Source: Xanthobacteraceae bacterium
GTDB lineage: Bacteria > Pseudomonadota > Alphaproteobacteria > Rhizobiales > Xanthobacteraceae
Direction of reading: 5' to 3'
DNA length: 6,361 bases
Assembly (NCBI GenBank): GCA_030648135.1
Contig: JAUSIF010000219.1
Location: forward strand, 1-6,361
Part shown: piece by piece, positions 1 to 3,552 of the stretch
How positions within the stretch are numbered: the first letter of the stretch is position 1
Layout of the letters: each line of letters begins with the position of its first letter
Made by a program: the position numbers and the translations under genes
The notes under the pieces: generated by a model
What the model was told of the DNA's origin: nothing
Seen by the model: only the letters and a program-made list of their open reading frames with translations
Database searches by the model: none

Positions 1-341
1 CAGCGGTGCGAGAGACCGTGTTTGCTCAGCCCCGGACCGATCGCAGCGACAACATTGTCAAGCGTGGCATGGTCGTATTCCGTGTCCTTGGATGAGCCGC
101 GCGTCTCGTAGCGAACATGGCGGTTCCGCTGGATCGCCGGCGGCTCGGCCTTGAAGGCGTTGATCGCGGCGACGTACGCCTTGCGCGCCTCGTTGGCTTC
201 CCACCGCTCTTGCAAATCCATAAGTTTTTGCAGCTTGTCCAGGTCGGCGCCCTGCTCGACGGCGATCTGGAGCATCTGCATCGGCGTGATCGCCAGCGGG
301 CGCGGCTCCGGCCTCGTCAGCGCAGTTGCGGCTTCAGTCAT
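1..341 (-). CDS. erf: Erf-family single-strand DNA annealing recombinase, N-terminal part (runs off the window)
   Basis: The gene is cut by the window edge; 113 residues are visible, starting MTEAATALTRPEPRPLAI. A helical N-terminal part (LQKLMDLQERWEANEARKAY, about residues 38-57) leads to AINAFKAEPPAIQRNRHVRY and then EYDHATLDNVVAAIGPGLSK. The order of an 'F..E.P.I.....V', a YxHATLDxV motif and 'I.P.LSKHGLSHR' is typical of the Erf superfamily. From family knowledge, these proteins form rings on single-stranded DNA and anneal complementary strands, helping phage genome circularisation and recombination (P22 Erf). The start is fixed by a strong Shine-Dalgarno GGAGGA about 6 bases upstream. 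It is the last visible gene of the left early operon, matching the P22/lambda plan in which the left operon carries recombination genes. Family identity is fairly secure; the missing C-terminus leaves the subgroup open. Confidence 0.87.
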   Translation of the reverse strand, partial: MTEAATALTRPEPRPLAITPMQMLQIAVEQGADLDKLQKLMDLQERWEANEARKAYVAAINAFKAEPPAIQRNRHVRYETRGSSKDTEYDHATLDNVVAAIGPGLSKHGLSHR

Positions 342-366
342 GATTTGTCCTCCACTGATTGCATCG

Positions 367-528
367 TCACCGCTGCCCCTCCGCGCGCACCCTCGGCCAT
401 TCCGTCGATGCGACTTCCGCCCACAACACGGCCATGCCGAATTGGCACCGCCACGGCTCCCACATGGCACTTGCCGGGTGCGGCCGGCGGCGGAGCCAGG
501 GCAGGAGGTAGCGGATCAGGCGGGTCAT
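367..528 (-). CDS. Small hypothetical protein, 53 aa
   Basis: This is a short basic, tryptophan-rich protein (MTRLIRYLLPWLRRRPHPAS..., ending VRAEGQR) that I do not recognise. The N-terminus LIRYLLPWLRRR could be a short amphipathic or membrane-associated helix, and tryptophans recur at residues 11, 23, 26, 36 and 44. The ATG overlaps the stop of the preceding mini gene as ATGA, and AGGAG lies about 10 bases upstream. Codons are GC-rich at the third position, as in the neighbours. A competing 75-residue frame covers the same bases, but it has poor codon use and an arginine/proline-rich composition typical of a shadow. The stop lies 25 bases before the erf start. Function unknown. Confidence 0.55.
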   Translation of the reverse strand: MTRLIRYLLPWLRRRPHPASAMWEPWRCQFGMAVLWAEVASTEWPRVRAEGQR

Positions 529-575
529 GCTCCCGGCTCCTGCGGCGTGTCCGGCTTCGGTTCATCGGCGCTCAT
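525..575 (-). CDS. Mini gene, 16 aa (28 aa if it starts at 611)
   Basis: This tiny acidic, proline-rich peptide (MSADEPKPDTPQEPGA) starts on an ATGA that overlaps the stop of the zinc-ribbon gene and ends on an ATGA that overlaps the start of the 53-aa gene. Both junctions fit the pattern of the whole operon, which is the main support. The frame stays open upstream to an ATG at 611, giving 28 residues that would overlap the zinc-ribbon gene by 40 bases. It could be a real micro-protein or only a translational relay keeping ribosomes on the message between its neighbours. No function can be assigned. Confidence 0.35.
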   Translation of the reverse strand: MSADEPKPDTPQEPGA

Positions 576-751
576 CGAGTCACCACGCTTCCGCCGGTGC
601 AGTACGGGCATCGTATCCAGGAGTTGTTGCTGTAGATTTCACGGCGGTCGGCGCAGTGCTTGCACTTGCGGGGGCGCTTCGCTTTCCGCACCCGCTTCGG
701 CCGTGTCCCGGCCAATGCGCGCGGCAGCGTGTCGCGGGCGATGCTCCTCAT
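572..751 (-). CDS. Small basic zinc-ribbon protein, 59 aa
   Basis: An arginine/lysine-rich N-terminus (about residues 11-29, ...RPKRVRKAKRPRK) is followed by a four-cysteine zinc ribbon: C30-x2-C33, then C48-x2-C51 (KCKHC ... IRCPYC). Such small proteins in early phage operons usually bind nucleic acid or host proteins; the basic arm favours nucleic acid, but that is inference. The start at 751 is chosen because it overlaps the stop of the upstream membrane protein as ATGA and begins MRSIARD. The same frame stays open to 901, but that extension is the shadow of the neighbouring gene. The stop overlaps the next start, again as ATGA. The specific family is not recognised. Confidence 0.62.
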   Translation of the reverse strand: MRSIARDTLPRALAGTRPKRVRKAKRPRKCKHCADRREIYSNNSWIRCPYCTGGSVVTR

Positions 752-885
752 GGCATCACCATCGCGCAGCCATACGCCGCCACGACCAGCAGCAGCCCGG
801 CGGCGAACTGCGGCAGGAACACCGCCGCCGTGCCGAGCAGGGGCGCCAGGCGGCCGTATCGCATGGGGGCGAAGCGGCGGGTCAT
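748..885 (-). CDS. Small membrane protein, 45 aa
   Basis: A short basic N-terminus (MTRRFAPMRYGR) is followed by an almost uninterrupted hydrophobic stretch from about residue 13 to the end (LAPLLGTAAVFLPQFAAGLL and onward), enough for one long or two short membrane helices with a proline-containing turn near residue 25. Positive charges at the N-terminus suggest N-in orientation. The start overlaps the stop of the 86-aa gene as ATGA, and the stop overlaps the zinc-ribbon start as ATGA. I do not recognise it. A small inner-membrane protein in a left early operon could act in superinfection exclusion or host-membrane modulation, but nothing in the sequence shows this. Confidence 0.55.
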   Translation of the reverse strand: MTRRFAPMRYGRLAPLLGTAAVFLPQFAAGLLLVVAAYGCAMVMP

Positions 886-1142
886 TCGCGATCATCCCCA
901 ACTACAACGCCAATTTCGCCGCTGATCTGAACGGTTAGCGTGACGTTTGAGAAGGGCGTTTTGCCGGAAAGCGTTACGATGATTTGATCGCCTTCTCGAA
1001 GCTGATCCCGAGCCGCATCGAAATATGCAATCCCGCCATCGACAGCGAGAATGTCGTCCAGAGGATCGGCCGTCCGGTAGTGCCATAGCGAGAATCCATT
1101 GGCGTAGGCGAGGACGCTCAATTCGCGCGGGCGGAAGGCCAT
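882..1142 (-). CDS. Phage hypothetical protein of the 'ANGFxLWHYRTxD' type, 86 aa
   Basis: The protein begins MAFRPRELSVLAYANGFSLW, then HYRTADPLDDILAVDGGIAY and FDAARDQLREGDQIIVTLSG, and ends in alternating hydrophobic residues that suggest beta strands. The order 'LWHY.T.D.......YF..A...L..GD.I' is one I recall from many short phage and prophage proteins of high-GC proteobacteria, usually in structural or accessory positions and without proven function. This is recall, not a search. The ATG at 1142 is preferred over the in-frame ATG at 1160: GGAG lies about 10 bases before it, and it forms a TGATG overlap with the upstream gene. The stop overlaps the next start as ATGA. Confidence 0.7.
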   Translation of the reverse strand: MAFRPRELSVLAYANGFSLWHYRTADPLDDILAVDGGIAYFDAARDQLREGDQIIVTLSGKTPFSNVTLTVQISGEIGVVVGDDRE

Positions 1143-1429
1143 CACGGCTTCTCCTTCCATTGCAGCGCGCCGATCTCATACCCGATCTGGCGCACCCTGG
1201 CCCGGATGTGGTCCGGGTAGGCGTCGTAGAACCGCTCATAGTGCTTCCGCTCGTCGTACAGGGCGTCGATCTGCGCCTGAACGTCGGCGGCCGGCGGGCG
1301 GCGCTCCAGGTCAGCGAGCACGGTCAGCGGGTCGAGCGGGTCGGCAGGGCGCTTCGCGGCGATGTCGGCGCACGCCTGCTCGTAGCTGCGGCAGGGCAGG
1401 CCGCCGTGCAAGATGCGGTCGAGGGCCAT
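1142..1429 (-). CDS. Hypothetical phage early protein, 95 aa
   Basis: Not recognised. The sequence (MALDRILHGGLPCRSYEQAC... ending ALQWKEKP) is charged and mostly helical. A loop with DPLDPL around residues 31-36 is followed by what looks like a long helix from about residue 50, rich in aromatic and charged residues (IDALYDERKHYERFYDAYPD). Two starts are possible: GTG at 1432, which overlaps the upstream stop by four bases, or ATG at 1429, which overlaps it by one (TGATG). GAGG at 1437-1440 sits 7 bases before the ATG and only 4 before the GTG, so I chose the ATG. Good third-position GC throughout supports coding. It ends in another TGATG junction. Confidence 0.68.
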   Translation of the reverse strand: MALDRILHGGLPCRSYEQACADIAAKRPADPLDPLTVLADLERRPPAADVQAQIDALYDERKHYERFYDAYPDHIRARVRQIGYEIGALQWKEKP

Positions 1430-1704
1430 CACTGATCCTCCGTCTCATACTTCGGCTCGCCCCGGATGCGGGACAGGACGGCATCGCCAGCGTCGATGGT
1501 GTCTTTCCATCCCTCGGCCGGGTTATCGGCGCACATCGCGTCAATGCAGTTTTCCAGCGCCTCGACCAGTTCCGCCACTTCTGCCGCAGCCTTCTCGCAA
1601 TTCTTTGCATTCACCATATTCACCCAATGCGAACGGTCCTCGCCGTCCGTCGGCCGGTTGGCGAAGTACCGGGCAATCGCTTTCAGAAACGCTTGGACGT
1701 TCAT
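1429..1704 (-). CDS. Hypothetical protein, 91 aa, member of the local coiled-coil-like paralogue group
   Basis: The protein starts MNVQAFLKAIARYFANRPTD. Its middle (about residues 38-53, KAAAEVAELVEALENC) is a heptad-like helix matching RLRAEVAELVGAL and RLRADVAELIVEL in the genes at 2149-2457 and 1704-1937. The C-terminus has AGDAVLSRIRG where those two have AVLAKH, so it is the most diverged of three related small proteins in this operon. Function is unknown; coiled-coil oligomerisation or partner binding is a guess. The ATG at 1704 is supported by AAGGAG 8 bases upstream and a TGATG overlap with the preceding gene; a longer in-frame reading to 1800 would overlap that gene. Confidence 0.7.
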   Translation of the reverse strand: MNVQAFLKAIARYFANRPTDGEDRSHWVNMVNAKNCEKAAAEVAELVEALENCIDAMCADNPAEGWKDTIDAGDAVLSRIRGEPKYETEDQ

Positions 1705-1746
1705 CACTCTTGCTCCTTCGCGGGGACGTGCTTGGCGAGGACGGCG
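1702..1746. repeat. Duplicated gene end, copy A
   Basis: These 45 bases match 2147-2191 at 40 positions (offset 445). The block covers the TGATG junction, the AAGGAG ribosome-binding site of the following gene and the codons for the AVLAKH...AKEQ C-terminus of the 77-aa protein. It shows that duplication carried the stop/start junction as well as coding sequence. Confidence 0.85.
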
Positions 1747-1937
1747 CGGGCACGACGCACAAACCCCATGCCATCGCGCGCAATATCCGGTGTGGTGCAA
1801 AGCAGCGCGGTCTGAAAGAGCGGAATGATCGCCTCCAGTTCAACTATCAGTTCCGCCACGTCGGCCCGGAGCCTGGCGACCTTGTCCTGGTAGTCGCCGA
1901 TGACCTGTCGCAACGCCATTTCTTTCGGGTCGGTCAT
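1704..1937 (-). CDS. Hypothetical protein, 77 aa, coiled-coil-like paralogue
   Basis: The protein (MTDPKEMALRQVIGDYQDKV...) has a helix with heptad spacing from about residue 8 to 38 (RLRADVAELIVELEAIIPLF) and ends RARAVLAKHVPAKEQE. That ending and the RLRAxVAEL core are shared with the 102-aa protein at 2149-2457 (AVLAKHPTAKEQG), so the two genes arose by duplication. The DNA supports this: 45 bases at the 3' ends match at 40 positions. The start is a four-base ATGA overlap with the gene upstream, with AGGAG about 9 bases before it. The stop overlaps the following start as TGATG, and the same junction is copied in the paralogue. Function unknown. Confidence 0.7.
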   Translation of the reverse strand: MTDPKEMALRQVIGDYQDKVARLRADVAELIVELEAIIPLFQTALLCTTPDIARDGMGFVRRARAVLAKHVPAKEQE

Positions 1938-2149
1938 GCTTGCGGCTCCTGGCCGAAGGCAGATTCAATCGCCGCGAACCGTGCGTTAATCTTGTCCATG
2001 CGCTTCACGTTGCATCGGAAGCACCAAAGCGGCGACCAGGATGTGCCAGCCTCGTTTTTGCAGCCGGGCGTGATACACCGCTTACCCTTCCGCCAGCGCG
2101 CGCTATTGCCTGGATGATCGCGTTTGGCGTATGGTCGTTCAGTAGCCAT
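1934..2149 (-). CDS. Small zinc-binding protein, 71 aa
   Basis: A basic N-terminal half (MATERPYAKRDHPGNSARWR) precedes four cysteines arranged C25-x4-C30-x12-C43-x2-C46 (RCITPGCKNEAG ... LWCFRCNVKR), followed by a helical tail. The pattern fits a small zinc finger of the kind seen in phage early operons and is probably structural for nucleic-acid or protein binding. ATG 2149 is chosen over GTG 2152 because AAGGAG lies 8 bases upstream and it forms a TGATG overlap with the preceding gene. The gene sits between two paralogues, so the duplication either spanned it or the gene was inserted between the copies. Specific family not recognised. Confidence 0.7.
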   Translation of the reverse strand: MATERPYAKRDHPGNSARWRKGKRCITPGCKNEAGTSWSPLWCFRCNVKRMDKINARFAAIESAFGQEPQA

Positions 2150-2191
2150 CACCCTTGCTCCTTCGCGGTCGGGTGCTTGGCGAGGACGGCG
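2147..2191. repeat. Duplicated gene end, copy B
   Basis: This is the partner of 1702-1746, at the 3' end of the 102-aa gene. A shorter repeated block lies further inside the same genes: the 24 bases beginning CAGTTCCGC at 2353, 1848 and 1567 encode the RAxVAEL helix in all three paralogues, closest between 2353 and 1848. Confidence 0.85.
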
Positions 2192-2457
2192 GCGGCGCGG
2201 GCGATATCCTGTCCGGTGAAATCCCGCGATGTAACGGCGCCGAACGCGACCGCCTCGATGGTGTTTGAAAGAACGGCGTCGTAGGCTTCATCGTCGTCGG
2301 GGCCGTAAAGCGTTGACCGCACGATGCGCGCGAACGGCGCCAGTGCCCCGACCAGTTCCGCGACCTCGGCCCGGAGGCGGGCGCAGTTCTTGCGGCACTG
2401 CTCAAACTCGGCCTCGGCCGACATGCTCTTGATCGCCTCGCGTAACGTGCCCATCAT
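2149..2457 (-). CDS. Hypothetical protein, about 102 aa, coiled-coil-like paralogue
   Basis: The sequence runs MMGTLREAIKSMSAEAEFEQ, then CRKNCARLRAEVAELVGALA, a loop with GPDDDEAYDAVLSNTIE, and ends IARAAAVLAKHPTAKEQG. The helix with RLRAEVAEL and the C-terminal AVLAKH..AKEQ are shared with the gene at 1704-1937. Start choice is uncertain: ATGs lie at 2469, 2457 and 2454. GAGGGAGAGG just upstream favours 2457 or 2454; I use 2457. An in-frame extension to 2589 is not credible because it overlaps the zinc-ribbon gene. Function is unknown, though the duplication suggests dosage or specialisation matters to the phage. Confidence 0.68.
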   Translation of the reverse strand: MMGTLREAIKSMSAEAEFEQCRKNCARLRAEVAELVGALAPFARIVRSTLYGPDDDEAYDAVLSNTIEAVAFGAVTSRDFTGQDIARAAAVLAKHPTAKEQG

Positions 2458-2500
2458 CCTCTCCCTCATCCCCCGGCCTACTCGATGCGCCAGACGCGCG

Positions 2501-2674
2501 TCATCGCCGGTCGTCCCGGTCGTCCCGGTCGTGCGGATCACGCCACTTGTCCTCGCCTTCGTCGTGATAGCGTTCGAGCCACCAGACATGCCCGCATTCG
2601 AGACAGCGCAGATCCATCGAATCGCCGCCGCCGGTGCTTTGCTCGTAATGAGACGCGCCGCAATTCGGACACAT
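2501..2674 (-). CDS. Zinc-ribbon protein, 57 aa, first gene of the left early operon
   Basis: The protein begins directly with a ribbon knuckle, MCPNCGASHYEQ, and has a second knuckle RCLECGHVWWLER: C2-x2-C5 and C24-x2-C27, a rubredoxin/TFIIS-like layout. The last 20 residues are a mixed-charge Asp/Arg tail (WRDPHDRDDRDDRR) produced by a 9-bp tandem repeat. As the first gene after the strong minus-strand promoter it occupies the position lambda uses for N, so a role at RNA polymerase or in nucleic-acid binding is attractive, but that is inference. The start at 2674 has GGAGG 9 bases upstream; in-frame upstream codons lie in the hairpin-rich leader. About 130 bases separate the predicted transcript start from this ATG. 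Confidence 0.72.
   Translation of the reverse strand: MCPNCGASHYEQSTGGGDSMDLRCLECGHVWWLERYHDEGEDKWRDPHDRDDRDDRR
2509..2535. repeat. 9-bp tandem repeat, three units
   Basis: GGTCGTCCC occurs at 2509-2517 and 2518-2526, followed by a third unit GGTCGTGCG with two changes. It lies in the 3' end of the zinc-ribbon gene and encodes the repeated Asp/Arg tail on the minus strand. It probably arose by slippage and could vary in copy number among relatives. Confidence 0.8.
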
Positions 2675-3122
2675 GGTTTGCTTCCTCCCCCGTCCCCGGC
2701 CGGCCGCCGTTGCCACGAGATGCGACCGGCCGGGGTGTCTCAGGGGTGTTGCTTACCGGGCCGGACTCCCGGCCCTCGGGTGCCGCCGGGATGGCGGCAG
2801 GGGGGATATTACATAATCCGTAATAGGCTGTCAACAGAAAAATTACGAAACATGCAAGCCGCTTGATCCGCGGCTTCTCGTGATCCGGCAACCGCGCAAG
2901 GAACCGCCGCCATTCCTCTTGGGCCGGGTCGGGCGGCGGGCGGAACAGATCGCCGGGCTCGCAACCGAAGGCTTCGGCGTAGGCGCCCAGCACGCGCGGC
3001 GATGCGCCCTGGCTGCCGGCCTCGCGGCGGCTGACCGTCGCGGTGCTCGTGCCAAGGCGCTCGGCCAGCCGTTCCTGCGTCAACTGGCGGTAATCCCGCC
3101 ATTCCCGGAGATAGAGCCGCAT
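2538..3122 (-). CDS. CI-like helix-turn-helix repressor with an unexplained open 3' end
   Basis: Residues about 1-65 (MRLYLREWRDYRQLTQERLA..., RLGTSTATVSRREAG) form an XRE/Cro-CI helix-turn-helix, helices around 15-21 and 26-34, ending with the family's 'GCEPGDLFRPP'. It should bind operators and silence early genes in lysogeny. There is no LexA/S24 peptidase domain, so induction by self-cleavage is not expected. The start at 3122 has AGGA about 7 bases upstream and gives the usual 'MRL(Y/F)LREWR' opening. Similar short repressors end near residue 90-110. Here the frame stays open to residue 194, passing through the hairpin, the left promoter, its leader and 137 bases of the zinc-ribbon gene. 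The region past about residue 95 has the composition of out-of-frame DNA and is probably not authentic. A lost stop, frameshift or sequence error is possible. Confidence 0.72.
   Translation of the reverse strand: MRLYLREWRDYRQLTQERLAERLGTSTATVSRREAGSQGASPRVLGAYAEAFGCEPGDLFRPPPDPAQEEWRRFLARLPDHEKPRIKRLACFVIFLLTAYYGLCNIPPAAIPAAPEGRESGPVSNTPETPRPVASRGNGGRPGTGEEANHVSELRRVSLRAKHRRRRFDGSALSRMRACLVARTLSRRRRGQVA
2694..2735 (-). promoter_or_regulatory. Leader hairpin 3 (10-bp perfect stem)
   Basis: CCCCGGCCGG at 2694-2703 pairs perfectly with CCGGCCGGGG at 2726-2735 across a 22-base loop. In the minus-strand transcript it ends about 20 bases before the zinc-ribbon start codon and just ahead of its GGAGG. 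It could gate ribosome access or pause RNA polymerase. No run of U follows, so it is not a classical terminator. Confidence 0.6.
2758..2775 (-). promoter_or_regulatory. Leader hairpin 2 (7-bp perfect stem)
   Basis: GGGCCGG at 2758-2764 pairs with CCGGCCC at 2769-2775 across a 4-base loop, a very stable tetraloop hairpin. It lies about 25-40 bases into the predicted left-operon transcript, between hairpins 1 and 3, with no U-tract. Confidence 0.6.
2781..2799 (-). promoter_or_regulatory. Leader hairpin 1 at the predicted RNA 5' end (7-bp perfect stem)
   Basis: TGCCGCC at 2781-2787 pairs with GGCGGCA at 2793-2799 across a 5-base loop. Given the -10 element at 2806-2811, transcription should start near 2799-2800, so the message would begin with this hairpin. 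A 5'-terminal hairpin can protect RNA from decay; two hairpins right after an early promoter also recall the put antitermination RNA of phage HK022. Both readings are inference. Confidence 0.6.
2806..2834 (-). promoter_or_regulatory. Strong sigma-70-type promoter of the left early operon (pL analogue)
   Basis: On the minus strand a perfect -35 TTGACA (2834-2829) and a -10 TAATAT (2811-2806, four of six consensus bases) are separated by exactly 17 bases. The site lies in a short AT-rich island within GC-rich DNA and points at the zinc-ribbon gene. The -35 hexamer sits in CTGT-TG-ACAG, a small imperfect palindrome, and the spacer carries the dyad described separately, so repression by the neighbouring regulators is likely. 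Confidence 0.75.
2807..2825. promoter_or_regulatory. Candidate operator overlapping pL (19-bp dyad)
   Basis: TATTACATAATCCGTAATA is an inverted repeat with perfect 6-bp arms (TATTAC / GTAATA) around a 7-base centre. It covers most of the promoter spacer and the -10 element, the expected place for a CI/Cro-type repressor to block initiation. Its inner 7-mer ATCCGTA recurs on the opposite strand at 3193-3199 in the divergent control region. A further half-site ATTACG lies at 2842-2847. Confidence 0.6.
2838..2876 (-). terminator. Possible weak intrinsic terminator inside the repressor frame
   Basis: On the minus strand AAGCCGC (2876-2870) pairs with GCGGCTT (2862-2856) across 7 bases; then come GCATG, TTT, CGTAA and TTTTT. 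The 7-bp GC-rich stem is sound, but the T-run is broken and begins 5 bases after the stem, so efficiency would be modest. It sits just upstream of the left promoter, where a repressor transcript would be expected to end, although the repressor frame has no stop by then. Confidence 0.35.
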
Positions 3123-3217
3123 AGGTGCATCCTGTACAATCCGCGCAAGCCCGGCCAGAACAGGACTTGCAAAAAACGGTTGACGGCCCCCGTACGGATA
3201 CTGTAAAGAGGACAGCC
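3123..3217. promoter_or_regulatory. Divergent repressor/Cro control region
   Basis: These 95 bases separate the start codons of two opposed helix-turn-helix genes. Visible elements are an imperfect dyad GCAAGcCC ... GGaCTTGC (3145-3152 / 3163-3170), CCTGT ... ACAGG (3131-3135 / 3160-3164), the palindrome CCGTACGG (3190-3197) and the 7-mer ATCCGTA (minus strand, 3199-3193) shared with the left operator. A plus-strand -35-like TTGACG (3180-3185) and TGTAAA (3202-3207, 16-base spacer) exist, but that start point would fall inside the Cro ribosome-binding site, so promoter placement stays unresolved. No convincing minus-strand promoter for the repressor is visible. Confidence 0.55.
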
Positions 3218-3457
3218 ATGCACCTAGCCGACTATCTCAAACACCACGACCTTACCCGCGCTGCGTTCGCCTCCAAGATCGGCCGCAGCGAGGCCACGGT
3301 CAGCCGAATCGTGCGGGGCATCAACGGCCCCAACCGGACCACCATGCGGGCCATCCGCGACGCGACCGGCGGCAAGGTCACGCCGAACGACTTCCTGCCC
3401 CCGTCCCCGCCCCCGTCCCGCCCGCGCCGCAACCCAGAGCGCCGGGTGGCGTCGTGA
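3218..3457 (+). CDS. Cro/YdaS-like helix-turn-helix regulator, 79 aa
   Basis: MHLADYLKHHDLTRAAFASK followed by IGRSEATVSRIVRGINGPNR is a compact XRE-type helix-turn-helix (recognition helix about residues 23-33, SEATVSRIVRG), then TTMRAIRDATGGKVTPNDFL, the ending typical of Cro/YdaS-like proteins. The last 20 residues are a proline/arginine-rich tail (PPSPPPSRPRRNPERRVAS) encoded by a C-rich imperfect repeat. Divergent placement against the CI-like repressor and first position in the rightward operon make it the Cro analogue, expected to bind the same operators and favour lytic development. ATG 3218 is chosen because AGAGGA lies 5 bases upstream. An in-frame extension to 3125 has no Shine-Dalgarno and would fill the control region. 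Confidence 0.85.
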   Translation: MHLADYLKHHDLTRAAFASKIGRSEATVSRIVRGINGPNRTTMRAIRDATGGKVTPNDFLPPSPPPSRPRRNPERRVAS

Positions 3458-3552
3458 GCCCCATCCTGCCCGGCCGCGGCGTGTCCGACGTGGCGTATTC
3501 GGCGGGGCGGTTTGGCACGGGTGCACAAGGCGGGGCGTTGATTGCACCATGA
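3454..3552 (+). CDS. Mini gene, 32 aa, between Cro-like and CII-like genes
   Basis: A GTG at 3454 overlaps the Cro stop as GTGA, and the frame (SPILPGRGVSDVAYSAGRFG..., ending GGALIAP) ends on a stop that overlaps the next ATG as ATGA. Both junctions fit the operon's style, and the first half has strong third-position GC. The product is glycine/alanine-rich and unrecognised. The case rests on the overlaps; it may only be a translational bridge across the 91-base gap. Confidence 0.4.
   Translation: MSPILPGRGVSDVAYSAGRFGTGAQGGALIAP

Noticed and set aside
338..565. 75-residue minus-strand frame ending at the erf start
   Set aside because: It overlaps the 53-aa and 16-aa genes in another frame, is arginine/proline-rich, and does not take part in the overlap chain at its start, although its stop overlaps erf as ATGA.
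117..930. Long plus-strand open frames opposite the left operon
   Set aside because: They are antisense shadows of a well-supported minus-strand gene chain, with arginine/serine/cysteine-rich composition, no start signals and no family resemblance.
3180..3207. Plus-strand promoter TTGACG / TGTAAA for the Cro-like gene
   Set aside because: The predicted start point (about 3213) would fall in the Shine-Dalgarno sequence, leaving no usable leader; kept only as a weak possibility in the control-region entry.
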